From Gammaproteobacteria bacterium (lineage in GTDB: Bacteria; Pseudomonadota; Gammaproteobacteria; Pseudomonadales; Pseudohongiellaceae), in the NCBI GenBank assembly GCA_016762995.1, contig JAESUT010000092.1, positions 1,018 through 10,208 of the forward strand: a stretch of DNA of 9,191 bases, given 5' to 3'. Both the position numbers and the translations under genes were made by a program. Of this stretch, positions 1 through 7,211 are shown piece after piece (within the stretch, counting starts at the first letter, position 1; the number at the start of each line of letters is the position of its first letter). The notes under the pieces were generated by a model. The model worked only from the letters and a program-made list of their open reading frames with translations. It was not told the origin of the DNA and ran no database searches.

Positions 1-895
1 GTCTACCCACTTGTAATAATGTGCGCAGACCCTCTGCCTGAAATGCCTGTTCGCGCTCTAGCGAGAGATTGTTAGCCAGCAGACCGGCATAGTTGTTTTT
101 AGCGGTCTCTCTGTTAAGCAAGACTGAGTAGTAGGCAGAGGCAACTCGAACGGCAAAGGTTTTCCGAAAGCGCGTGAAATCTCGCAGCCGATAGAGCAAA
201 TCACGCTCTGCCTGCATTAGGTTCTCGGTTTCGATGTCGCTGCCGAAATCTCGCAGCAGAGGCTGAGTGATCGAGCCAATCAATGCACCAGTGCCAAGCT
301 CGCTGATATCACCGGTTAGGAAGCGCGTAAAATTATTAGTAAGGTTCAAGGCGATAGCCCCACCACCTTTGAGTAAATAACGAGCGCCTAAGCTGGTAGT
401 CGCATCCACCCTCTCGCTAACACTCAGCACGCTCATGCCCGTCAATGCCTGCATGTCGGTAACGAATTGATCTTCGGCATCCCACTGATAATCGGCACCA
501 CCCACTGCAGAAAAAACCGGAGTATAGCGATAGCGATCGAAGGTTAGCGCCAGCGCCTCAAGATACAGCGCCTCCTTCTGGGTTTGAACTACCTGACTGT
601 GTTGAAACGCTAAATCCAAGGCAACATTCAGGCTGAGGATGTGCGCGCCAACCTCGCTGTCTGCCTCATTGTCTAGAAATTCATAGCTATCCTCATTTGT
701 CATGAGGCTACTCATATCTACGTTCTTCTGCTCATCGATCCCTATTCTCTCCGTCATTCCCGGAACGAGATTGCTTTTATCTGCTATAGCTTCATAGGTT
801 TCCTTATCCGCACCTTGCCGGTAAGAATTGGCCGTACAACTCAGCAACGCGCCCCCGCCGACGAGAACGATCGATAATTTAGCTATTAGTTTCAT
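1..895 (-). CDS. TolC-family outer membrane efflux lipoprotein (N-terminal part, cut by left edge)
   Basis: Reading the minus strand from ATG at 895 gives 298 open codons with no stop before the window edge, so the C-terminal part is missing. Residues 1-20 form a lipoprotein signal (basic MKLIAK, hydrophobic core, lipobox LLSC with Cys20). After a polar linker, residues 87-126 (start LSLNVALDLAFQHS) look like the first outer-membrane-efflux repeat: a long helix, then the Tyr/Arg-rich stretch that leads into the barrel strands. Residues 165-215 fit two beta strands ending in SITQPLLRDFG, a typical TolC-family turn, and the next long helices start near 225. Known family role: trimeric outer-membrane channel for tripartite efflux or type I secretion pumps. 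Partner pump genes, if any, lie outside on the left. An in-frame ATG at 910 adds five residues and has a weak GGAAAA upstream; 895 is preferred because it gives a standard short lipoprotein signal. The substrate is unknown. Confidence 0.88.
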   Translation of the reverse strand, partial: MKLIAKLSIVLVGGGALLSCTANSYRQGADKETYEAIADKSNLVPGMTERIGIDEQKNVDMSSLMTNEDSYEFLDNEADSEVGAHILSLNVALDLAFQHSQVVQTQKEALYLEALALTFDRYRYTPVFSAVGGADYQWDAEDQFVTDMQALTGMSVLSVSERVDATTSLGARYLLKGGGAIALNLTNNFTRFLTGDISELGTGALIGSITQPLLRDFGSDIETENLMQAERDLLYRLRDFTRFRKTFAVRVASAYYSVLLNRETAKNNYAGLLANNLSLEREQAFQAEGLRTLLQVGR

Positions 896-948
896 GGGCT
901 TAGCCAGCATGGCAGGGTTTTTCCAATAGGTATCGGATCAAGCAGGGA

Positions 949-954
949 ATTATA
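949..954 (-). promoter_or_regulatory. -10 box, probable promoter of the TolC-family gene
   Basis: Read on the minus strand, this hexamer is a perfect TATAAT, 38 bp upstream of the alternative start at 910 and 53 bp upstream of the preferred start at 895. The hexamer 17 bp further upstream (AACGGG) does not resemble TTGACA, so the promoter would be weak, activator-dependent, or not a promoter at all. Position and orientation fit the divergent gene. Confidence 0.4.
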
Positions 955-1153
955 CGCTGTATTTTGCTGAACCCGTTTATTTAAGCGACCGATTGAGGTC
1001 TGAGCGAGCGGGATAACAAGCCAATTTACATTAAAACCTAAGATACACAGAAAGCATCGATGGCAGCAGACTGGATGACCCCGGCATGTCTGGACAATAA
1101 CTGGATTCACGCGCGCTTTTAATTGTGTAAGCCTCAGCGAATACTGTGCCTAT

Positions 1154-1191
1154 TTATGTCGAGCAGAGCAGGTTATGTCGAGCCGAGCAGG
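1154..1191. repeat. Tandem duplication of a 19-bp unit in the M16 gene leader
   Basis: The unit TTATGTCGAGCAGAGCAGG (1154-1172) is followed immediately by a second copy (1173-1191) that differs at one base, A1165 versus C1184. The pair lies 143 bp upstream of the peptidase start. It could be a recent slippage duplication or a pair of direct regulator sites. Adjacent helical phasing (19 bp, not 21) does not especially favour the latter. Confidence 0.85.
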
Positions 1192-1320
1192 GCCACAGAG
1201 GCAGCGATGATCCATCTCAATAAAACATCAAGACATCCCTGCTTACTTACATTTTTTAGCAGAATGCCATACATTAGTGGGTTGCGGCTTCAGACAAGCA
1301 GCCCCAAACAATTTTATTTA

Positions 1321-1326
1321 ACGGAG
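1321..1326 (+). promoter_or_regulatory. Ribosome binding site of the M16 peptidase gene
   Basis: ACGGAG ends 7 bases before the ATG at 1334. This is good spacing for a Shine-Dalgarno element and the main reason for choosing that start; the signal peptide begins shortly afterwards. Confidence 0.75.
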
Positions 1327-1333
1327 TCTAGAT

Positions 1334-4330
1334 ATGCCTGAATTACGAACAGTTAGGGAATGGAAGCGAAGCAGCCTACTCGCTATTTCCCTTCTGACGT
1401 TGGTTGCCTGTAGCGATAACGGAAACTCTACAAATAGTGCAGCCGATGCTTCTGCTGACAGCAGCGCACAACAAGCCAGCGCGCCCAATCTCGGCTATAG
1501 CAGAATAAATACCCCGAATGAGAGCGACCCCCTAGACGCGCAGATATTCGAGCTGGACAACGGTCTGCGCGTATACCTGACTGAGAACCACGAAGAACCA
1601 CGATTCTATGCTGAGATCGCTGTCCGCGCAGGCAGCAAGCACGACCCTGCAGATGGCACAGGCCTGGCCCATTATCTTGAGCACTTGCTGTTCAAAGGCA
1701 ACCAGAACCTAGGCAGCCTCGACTACGCCCAGGAGAAGCCGCACCTCGACCGCATCGTCGAGTTGTATGAAGAACACCATGGTGAGACGGACACTAGCCG
1801 CCGCGCGGAAATTTATGCAGAGATAAATAGCGAAGCACAATTGGCTGCTCAGTATTCTGTACCAGGCGAATTAGACAAACTCTACAACAGCATGGGTGGC
1901 ACCGCGCTCAATGCACACACCTCGTTTGAGGAAACGGTCTACAAGATCGGCCTTCCCTCGAACCGTCTCAGGCAATGGGCAGAGATAGAATCCGACAGAT
2001 TCGTCAACCCAGTGTTTCGTCTCTTTCACACTGAATTGGAGACGGTCTATGAAGAAAAGAATCGCTCACTAGATAGCGCGGGTCGCATCATAGCTACCGC
2101 TGTCAACGAGACCTTATACAAGGTCCACCCCTACGGACAGCAACCCACTATCGGCACAGTTGATCACCTAAAGAACCCGTCGCTGGTTTACATCCAAAAT
2201 TACTTCGACACCAATTATGTACCTAACAACATGGCCATCTTTATAAGTGGCGACATAGACCCTCTCGAGACTATCGCACTGATAAGCGAGAAGTTTGCCC
2301 ATTGGGAACGAAAGCCCATCCCTGAAATCGGCCCCTGGGCTGAAGAGCCCTTGCAAGGCGCGGAGCGAATAACCGTGCAATACCCAGGCGAAGAGCAAGT
2401 ACAACTCGCCTTCCGCACAGCAGGCAACGGTAGCGAAGATAAAGAAGCCCTCATCTTAGTGGACATGATTCTGGACAACCGTACCGCCGGACTTATCAAT
2501 CTGAACTTGAATCAGCAGCAACGCGTTTCTGGCGCCGGTTCGTCGCCACTGTTCTTGAACGATGCCGGCTCGCAGAATCTATATGGCATACCTAAGCAAG
2601 ATCAGACTCTTGCAGAGGTTGAACAACTTCTCCTCGATCAACTAGAAATAATTAAGGCAGGTGAATTTGAGGACTGGATTATTCCAGCGATCATTAATGA
2701 CTTTAAGAAGGGCGAGAAGGCCGGCCTAGAATTTAATCAAGCAAGAGTTAGCATGATGCGTGACTCGTTCATTCAAGGTTCCGAGTGGGAGCACCACGTG
2801 GCTGAACTCGATCGAATGAGTCAGCTGACCAAGGTTGATGTCGTAGATGTCGCCAACAAATACTTTGGCGATAACTATGTGGCCGTCTATCGAATCGACG
2901 CGCAGAATGAGATTCCTGCCGTTGAAAAGCCGCAGATCGATCCGGTAAACATCGACTCATCGCTGCAGTCTGAGTTTGCCTCGCGCATCTTAGCGATGGA
3001 CTATGACGAGATCGAGCCAACCTATGTTGAAGTAGATCGAGACTACCGGGTCATCGAATTCGCCGATGGCGTGCAGCTCTACTATGCCCCTAACCCTTTA
3101 AATGATTTGTTTTCCTTCTCAATAAACATAGAAGTAGGCACGGAAGAAAACGAAAAACTAAATCTCGCCGCGGCCTTAATGGACGTTGCAGGAACCAACA
3201 GCAAAACAAACGAGGAGCTGCAAAAACAATGGTACCAGATGGGCACCGATTTCAGATTCGGTGCTGGAGGAAACTCATCGGGCATTTCTATCTCGGGCCT
3301 CGACGAACAATTTGAGGCCTCACTGGCTCTTGCCATGGACCTAATCAAGAATCCGAGCGTGGAGGAACAGACGCTAGAGACCATGAAAGGAATTTTGCTG
3401 AAATCGAGAGTAGACCAAAAGAGCTCTCCACCAGCAATTTCCAGAGCACTGACACTCTACAATCGCTATGGCGAAGAGTCGCCTATGCTCGAAGCGCTCA
3501 CGCGCGAAGAGATTATGGCATCGACAGTCGACGAACTGCTCGCACTTCCGGCCGAGCTATTGAACTTCAAGCATACTCTCTCTTATACCGGCTCAATGCC
3601 TCTGGAAGAACTGGTAGAGGTGCTTAGGCGTCAACATCCTCTCAATGGCGAGCTTGCTGACACACCAGACTACCGTTTCCGCACGGCACGCAGTATAGAC
3701 GCGACGGAAATTTATGTTGTAGACCAACAGACGGCACAGGCGCAGGTACGCATTGAATTTCCCGACGGCGTCTACGACCGAGAGGACAGCCTCGTGTCTT
3801 CACTGTATACCAATTATTTTGGTAGCGGCATGTCCAGTGTAGTCTTTCAGGAGCTGCGCGAAGCACGAGCTCTTGCCTATACTGCCGGCGCGCGCTATGC
3901 GCAGGGTGGCAGGCTAAATGATCAAAACATCATGCTAGGCACCATCGGCACGCAGACCGACAAGACTGTTGATGCACTAAGCGCATTCCTAGATCTGATT
4001 GATAATATGCCGGAGTCTGAGGAACGTTTCGAGACCTCGGTAGAATCTCTCATGAACCGCTATCGCACCTCGAAGATTAGTTTTCGTCAGGTAATCGGTG
4101 CAGTACGCGGCTGGGAACGCCTCGGTATCCAGGGCGATCCGCGCAGAGAAAGCTATCAGAAATTACAAACTACCAGCATGGATGATCTGCTGAGCTTCCA
4201 GCAAGAGCACGTCAAAGATAGACCTAAGCTGATCTCAATAGTCGGCGATCTATCAATTCTCGACGTAGAGGAACTTGAACAGTTTGGCACGGTCAAACAA
4301 ATCCAAGTAGACGACTTGTTTGTAGATTGA
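1334..4330 (+). CDS. M16 family (pitrilysin/insulinase-like) zinc metallopeptidase, lipoprotein
   Basis: A 998-residue peptidase of the single-chain, two-half M16 type. Residues 11-26 form a lipoprotein signal with lipobox LVAC (Cys26, +2 Ser, no inner-membrane-retention Asp), so it should sit in the periplasm, probably on the outer membrane. A low-complexity Ser/Ala/Asn linker runs to about residue 55. The N-terminal catalytic half has the inverted zinc motif HYLEH (His113, Glu116 as catalytic base, His117). Aligning the E-x6-E pattern places the third zinc ligand at Glu241, with Glu234 as its conserved partner. About 50 extra charged helical residues (roughly 128-178) lie between HxxEH and the GGTALNAHTSFEETVY segment; such an insertion is known in one M16 branch. 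The C-terminal half (about 570-985) lacks the zinc motif, as is usual, but keeps FQELREARALAY with Arg842 and Tyr849, matching the R-x6-Y substrate-contact pattern. Known family role: degradation or processing of unfolded polypeptides and peptides. The substrate is unknown. It is separated from the downstream ABC genes by a hairpin. Confidence 0.95.
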   Translation: MPELRTVREWKRSSLLAISLLTLVACSDNGNSTNSAADASADSSAQQASAPNLGYSRINTPNESDPLDAQIFELDNGLRVYLTENHEEPRFYAEIAVRAGSKHDPADGTGLAHYLEHLLFKGNQNLGSLDYAQEKPHLDRIVELYEEHHGETDTSRRAEIYAEINSEAQLAAQYSVPGELDKLYNSMGGTALNAHTSFEETVYKIGLPSNRLRQWAEIESDRFVNPVFRLFHTELETVYEEKNRSLDSAGRIIATAVNETLYKVHPYGQQPTIGTVDHLKNPSLVYIQNYFDTNYVPNNMAIFISGDIDPLETIALISEKFAHWERKPIPEIGPWAEEPLQGAERITVQYPGEEQVQLAFRTAGNGSEDKEALILVDMILDNRTAGLINLNLNQQQRVSGAGSSPLFLNDAGSQNLYGIPKQDQTLAEVEQLLLDQLEIIKAGEFEDWIIPAIINDFKKGEKAGLEFNQARVSMMRDSFIQGSEWEHHVAELDRMSQLTKVDVVDVANKYFGDNYVAVYRIDAQNEIPAVEKPQIDPVNIDSSLQSEFASRILAMDYDEIEPTYVEVDRDYRVIEFADGVQLYYAPNPLNDLFSFSINIEVGTEENEKLNLAAALMDVAGTNSKTNEELQKQWYQMGTDFRFGAGGNSSGISISGLDEQFEASLALAMDLIKNPSVEEQTLETMKGILLKSRVDQKSSPPAISRALTLYNRYGEESPMLEALTREEIMASTVDELLALPAELLNFKHTLSYTGSMPLEELVEVLRRQHPLNGELADTPDYRFRTARSIDATEIYVVDQQTAQAQVRIEFPDGVYDREDSLVSSLYTNYFGSGMSSVVFQELREARALAYTAGARYAQGGRLNDQNIMLGTIGTQTDKTVDALSAFLDLIDNMPESEERFETSVESLMNRYRTSKISFRQVIGAVRGWERLGIQGDPRRESYQKLQTTSMDDLLSFQQEHVKDRPKLISIVGDLSILDVEELEQFGTVKQIQVDDLFVD

Positions 4331-4342
4331 CTTGTTTGTAGA
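4313..4342. repeat. 14-bp direct repeat spanning the M16 stop codon
   Basis: GACTTGTTTGTAGA occurs at 4313-4326 and again at 4329-4342, identical and separated by TT (period 16). The stop codon TGA (4328-4330) spans the junction. Because 16 is not a multiple of three, the second copy is read in another frame, and the stop is formed by the junction between copies. This suggests a small local duplication that set the present C-terminus. Confidence 0.9.
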
Positions 4343-4353
4343 CCAAGTGACCC

Positions 4354-4387
4354 ACTTAGCGGCAACTTCGAAGCTGCCGCTAAGTTT
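4354..4387 (+). terminator. Hairpin after the M16 gene, probable weak intrinsic terminator
   Basis: ACTTAGCGGCA (4354-4364) pairs perfectly with TGCCGCTAAGT (4375-4385), an 11-bp stem with five G-C pairs. The 10-base loop contains the palindrome CTTCGAAG. Only a three-base T run follows, so termination may be partial and read-through into the ABC gene at 4433 is possible. On the minus strand there is no T run. It lies 24 bp after the stop codon, the usual terminator position. Confidence 0.6.
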
Positions 4388-4400
4388 CCATCCAATACTC

Positions 4401-4410
4401 TTACGCGTAA
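4401..4410. promoter_or_regulatory. 10-bp palindrome upstream of the ABC operon
   Basis: TTACGCGTAA is its own reverse complement and is centred 27 bp before the ATG of the ATPase gene, between the hairpin and the start. It could be a half-length operator for a dimeric regulator controlling the downstream operon. A 10-bp palindrome can occur by chance, and no clear -35/-10 pair is visible next to it, so this is only a candidate. Confidence 0.25.
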
Positions 4411-4432
4411 TTACTAGCGAGCACCCTCCTGT

Positions 4433-5341
4433 ATGCCAGCCTTATCCATTACAGGACTAAAAAAGAACTACGGGTCGTTTGCGGTCCTCGACAACCTCAA
4501 TTTACAGATTGAAAAGGGGTCGATACACGGTCTGGTTGGCCTGAACGGTTCCGGCAAGACTACGACCATTGAGTGCATACTAGGCCTGCAGCCATTCAAT
4601 TCAGGCACTATCACTGCGCTAGGACAATCGCCTAAAGAACTTCATCTAACTAAGGGCAAACTCGTTGCAATTTTCGATAGCCCAAGCCTGCACCCCAATC
4701 TAACTGTACGCCAGTGCTTACAACACGCCCTACTACTCTGTGAAAAGCCAACACGCAGTGCTATTGAGGTAGAGAAGTTGTTAGGCGTTAGCCGTTTCAG
4801 CGACTTCAAGATTAAGAATCTTTCACTCGGCAACAAGCGTCGGGCGTCAATTGCCCAAGCCCTGCTAGGGGACCCAGAATTTGTCGTGTTGGACGAGCCA
4901 TTCAATGGACTCGATGCCGAAGGCGTAGACGATGTACTTGAGCTGATCAGCACGCTAAATCGGGATCACGGTACAACGTTTCTACTATCGAGCCATCAGC
5001 TACCCTACCTAGAACAGATATGCAGTCATATTGCGATCCTGCACCAAGGGAGAATCACTCACAGCGACACCATAGGTAATTTGCTGGGGAGCGCTCAAAC
5101 TACGCTGCAAATCAAGACGCCGGATAGCGCGGCGGCGAGCAAGGTATTAAAAGGCATTCCGGGTGTAGACCTGCTGAGCATCGATTCTGACGGCTACCTG
5201 AACGTTACTATTAAAGACACTGACTCAATAGCTATCAATAAGGCGCTGGTGGAGAATCAAATTCCAGTAGCAGAACTCATATTGAAACGCGCCTCACTCG
5301 CCGGTCTATTCCGCGAGATTACCAGCGAGGAAGTGATATGA
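4433..5341 (+). CDS. ABC transporter ATP-binding protein (BcrA/NosF-like)
   Basis: A 302-residue cytoplasmic ATPase that would drive the permease encoded next. Walker A is GLNGSGKT (residues 36-43, Lys42). The signature is a degenerate LSLGN (130-134) in place of LSGGQ, a variant known in BcrA-type ATPases. Walker B is FVVLDEP (150-156, Asp154, catalytic Glu155). The D-loop GLDAEG begins at 159 and the switch His is 188 (SSHQL). The Q-loop region reads FDSPSLHPNLT (81-91) without an evident Gln. Residues 215-302 form a C-terminal extension typical of this subgroup. ATG 4433 is the only sensible start, because an in-frame TAG lies at 4415-4417. No strong ribosome site precedes it; AGCGAG at 4416-4421 is distant. 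The end overlaps the permease start by ATGA, indicating translational coupling. Substrate cannot be deduced. Confidence 0.95.
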   Translation: MPALSITGLKKNYGSFAVLDNLNLQIEKGSIHGLVGLNGSGKTTTIECILGLQPFNSGTITALGQSPKELHLTKGKLVAIFDSPSLHPNLTVRQCLQHALLLCEKPTRSAIEVEKLLGVSRFSDFKIKNLSLGNKRRASIAQALLGDPEFVVLDEPFNGLDAEGVDDVLELISTLNRDHGTTFLLSSHQLPYLEQICSHIAILHQGRITHSDTIGNLLGSAQTTLQIKTPDSAAASKVLKGIPGVDLLSIDSDGYLNVTIKDTDSIAINKALVENQIPVAELILKRASLAGLFREITSEEVI

Positions 5342-6195
5342 ACGGGCTGCTGGTCGCTATCAAGTCGGAACTCTTCGTCGCGCTACGCACTTTCGCCAGT
5401 AAACTTATTGTGGCAGCGCCCGCTCTTGTCGCTGCCGCACAATTAATGCTGGTAAAGCTCAGCGAGGCCGGGCAGCAGGCACGAGACAGTTTGCTAGGAA
5501 GCTCCGGTTTCGAGCAGTCGGTTGCTAATAATGCCTACGGCTTCTTCGTAGATGGATTGAGTACCGGCCTGACGATGCTGGGGCTTCTATTGGTCGCCCA
5601 AGGTGCTTACAGTTTTAGCTATGATCGCGACATTGGCAGCATTCGCCACCTATTAATTAGACGCGTAAGCCGCAGCAGCGTACTCACTGCAAAACTTATT
5701 CACCTACATTTGCTGGCTCTGATGTCGGTCCTGCTGCTGCTAGTTACTAGCTACCTACTGAGCGGAGCGCTCTGGGAATTTGCTGCGATAGCAGAAGATG
5801 GTTTTGAGCTAATCAGTGAGCAAGAGATTCGTGAGGAGATCTGGCTAGGTCTTCGCTTGGCATTGCTGCCATTACCAGCTGCCATTGCCTTTGGACTGTT
5901 AATCTCGGTATCCGCACCATCGGCAACGCAGGCTGTTACTACCGCGCTAGGCATAACACTGGCAATAGATATTTTTAAGGGGCTGCTAGGTGATATGGCG
6001 AACTATCTGTATGCGAGCTATCAGCCGTCACTAATCGATCAATCCTACTTGCAATCCGTTAGCCGAATAGTTCGCGGCTACTCCGATGTGTTAATTGACG
6101 ACAAAGTGCTGCAACTGAATATGTGGGTGCCCTTTCCGGCGCTTGTACTGTTCTTTGTCGCTAGTCTATGGATCGTGCAGAATAGGAAAATATAA
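5338..6195 (+). CDS. ABC-2 type permease, six predicted membrane helices
   Basis: A 285-residue inner-membrane protein forming the channel part of the transporter whose ATPase is just upstream. Hydrophobic segments lie at about 21-40, 74-94, 117-144, 170-191, 199-216 and 263-281. With N- and C-termini inside, the Arg-rich loop 97-116 (RDIGSIRHLLIRRVSRSSVL) falls in the cytoplasm, where ABC-2 proteins place their coupling helix. Acidic loops at 41-72, 145-168 and 217-262 face the periplasm and could contact external partners. Length and topology resemble NosY-like and other small ABC-2 permeases. The start is supported by GAGG (5327-5330), 7 bases before ATG, and by the 4-base ATGA overlap. 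The PDZ lipoprotein gene begins 2 bp after its stop. No substrate-specific motif was recognised. Confidence 0.9.
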   Translation: MNGLLVAIKSELFVALRTFASKLIVAAPALVAAAQLMLVKLSEAGQQARDSLLGSSGFEQSVANNAYGFFVDGLSTGLTMLGLLLVAQGAYSFSYDRDIGSIRHLLIRRVSRSSVLTAKLIHLHLLALMSVLLLLVTSYLLSGALWEFAAIAEDGFELISEQEIREEIWLGLRLALLPLPAAIAFGLLISVSAPSATQAVTTALGITLAIDIFKGLLGDMANYLYASYQPSLIDQSYLQSVSRIVRGYSDVLIDDKVLQLNMWVPFPALVLFFVASLWIVQNRKI

Positions 6196-6197
6196 GT

Positions 6198-7169
6198 ATG
6201 ACCACAAGCAAAGCAAAGCATCGACTTTCGGCATTCGCCCTCCTCCAACTATTGCTGCTAACAGGCTGCGTCAGTTACGAGCCCGCTATTCTAGTTCCTG
6301 CGTTAAACCTATCGGCGGAAGATATTACACTGGCTAACACAGCAGAGCCGAGTCAAACCAGAATCGACTTCGGTGTCGAGCTAGTCCTAAATGAGAGTGA
6401 CTCACTCAGCAATATTGAGATACTGCCCGGCGTTCGAGTGCGCGGCGTCTCAGCCAATGGCCCTGCAGATTCAGCTGGAATTCAGCTAGGCGACATTATC
6501 CTTAGCATCAATGGAACACTCACTAATCATCCCGACGTGGTTGAGGCTTTCCAGCTGCAGACACCAACAAGTGAAAACACGCTCTTCATTGTGCGCAGAA
6601 ATACGGCCGTGTTCGAGGCTACCGTGATTCCTCGCACCATCAGTAGCAACCCTGTTCCGCGGGAATTGTACCGAATCGATCCCGTCGCCAGTCGTGCCGC
6701 GTATCGCACGGAGATGGTCAGTATTCGTCAGCAGCCTACTATCGCCGCCGCACGGGTTGTGGACATTTATCAAAAGAGCCCGCTGCATGATGCAGCGATC
6801 GAAGTCGGCGATGTAATTTTAGCCATAAACAATGTGCCTCTTAACTCGGCGCAAGACTTAGTCAGTCGGTTCAACTCCGAGTTCGAACTAGGCGAAACGG
6901 TAGTTGTCACCGTCTTTGACGGCGAGTCAGTTTTGGAGAAGCAGTTCGACCTTTGGAACCCAGGCAGACGCGTAAGTGCAATATCGCTAGGGCCATTACT
7001 TCGTTATCAGTCGTCGCTTGCACCAGACTCGAAGAGCCTCAGGGTATTGGATCTTTGGCTATTTTCTCTCTATAGCTATAGCCGGGTGGATGAGGAAAGA
7101 TCACACAGCATTCTCGGTCTAATAAACTACAGCAGCGACCTAGGCGAACTGATTGAAGAAGAGAACTAA
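6198..7169 (+). CDS. Lipoprotein with two PDZ domains, no protease domain
   Basis: A 323-residue exported protein. Residues 1-24 are a lipoprotein signal (KAKHR, hydrophobic core, lipobox LTGC, Cys24, +2 Val), predicting a lipid anchor facing the periplasm. Two PDZ domains are visible. The first, about 78-145, has VRVRGVSANGPADSAGIQLGDIILSINGT-type content. The second, about 182-250, includes VVDIYQKSPLHDAAIEVGDV followed by ILAINNVPL. Both carry the A-A/G-I-x-x-GD-x-I-L-x-I-N core shared with DegP/DegS/RseP PDZ domains, but there is no trypsin-like or metalloprotease catalytic domain. Known PDZ role: binding C-terminal or extended peptide segments. The tail (about 255-323) is hydrophobic and aromatic (LDLWLFSLYSYSRVDEE) and ends in acidic residues; I do not recognise it. 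AGGA at 6184-6187 is 10 bases before the ATG. The gene follows the permease by 2 bp, so it is probably a dedicated partner of the transporter, an inference. Confidence 0.88.
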   Translation: MTTSKAKHRLSAFALLQLLLLTGCVSYEPAILVPALNLSAEDITLANTAEPSQTRIDFGVELVLNESDSLSNIEILPGVRVRGVSANGPADSAGIQLGDIILSINGTLTNHPDVVEAFQLQTPTSENTLFIVRRNTAVFEATVIPRTISSNPVPRELYRIDPVASRAAYRTEMVSIRQQPTIAAARVVDIYQKSPLHDAAIEVGDVILAINNVPLNSAQDLVSRFNSEFELGETVVVTVFDGESVLEKQFDLWNPGRRVSAISLGPLLRYQSSLAPDSKSLRVLDLWLFSLYSYSRVDEERSHSILGLINYSSDLGELIEEEN

Positions 7170-7193
7170 GACAGTTCTGAACAACGCGCACCT

Positions 7194-7198
7194 AAGGA
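7194..7198 (+). promoter_or_regulatory. Possible ribosome binding site of the first FG-GAP gene
   Basis: AAGGA lies 13 bases before the GTG at 7212, longer than ideal. A competing element, AAGGG at 7236-7240, is only 4 bases before an in-frame ATG at 7245. The two candidates leave the start of this gene undecided. Confidence 0.4.
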
Positions 7199-7211
7199 AC
7201 GTTAAATCACA

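Larger units (their letters stand above)
911..1333. other. Divergent intergenic region between the TolC-family gene and the M16 peptidase gene
   Basis: About 420 bp separate the two divergent starts. The left part carries the -10 box for the minus-strand gene and the middle carries a 19-bp tandem duplication (annotated separately). The right end carries the ribosome binding site of the peptidase gene. For the plus strand I find only poor promoter candidates, for example TGGACA at 1091-1096 with TTTAAT at 1118-1123, whose 21-bp spacing is too long for a normal sigma-70 site. Short reading frames cross the region on both strands, but none has a convincing start, ribosome site or recognisable protein. 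No tRNA, riboswitch or terminator was recognised. Confidence 0.6.

Noticed and set aside
892..1110. Cys-rich 72-codon minus-strand frame from a GTG that could pass for a small peptide precursor
   Set aside because: No Shine-Dalgarno before the GTG, it covers the TolC gene promoter candidate and ends just after that gene's start, and there is no leader-peptide pattern. The cysteines are probably chance.
1123..1341. 72-codon plus-strand reading frame from a TTG, overlapping the M16 start
   Set aside because: Rare start codon, no ribosome site, no recognisable protein features, and it contains the tandem repeat in different frames. It also covers the ribosome site and first codons of the peptidase.
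1715..1867. About 50-residue charged insertion between the HxxEH motif and the rest of the M16 catalytic half
   Set aside because: At first it looked novel, but inserts of this kind (helical, with DKL and GG-NA-TS after it) are known in a branch of M16 peptidases.
3082..3384. 100-codon minus-strand frame inside the M16 gene, with other similar frames on either strand
   Set aside because: They lie within strongly supported genes, lack ribosome sites and show no family motifs; they are shadows of the real coding frame.
4327..4332. TTGACT as a -35 element for the ABC operon
   Set aside because: No -10-like hexamer lies 15-19 bp downstream, and the match falls in the direct repeat at the peptidase stop.
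4433..6195. Assignment of the ABC pair as nosF-nosY
   Set aside because: Architecture is similar, but there is no NosD, NosL or NosZ in the window, and the family is too broad to name genes on this evidence.
6198..7169. HtrA/DegP-type protease
   Set aside because: Only PDZ domains are present; no His-Asp-Ser protease domain precedes them.
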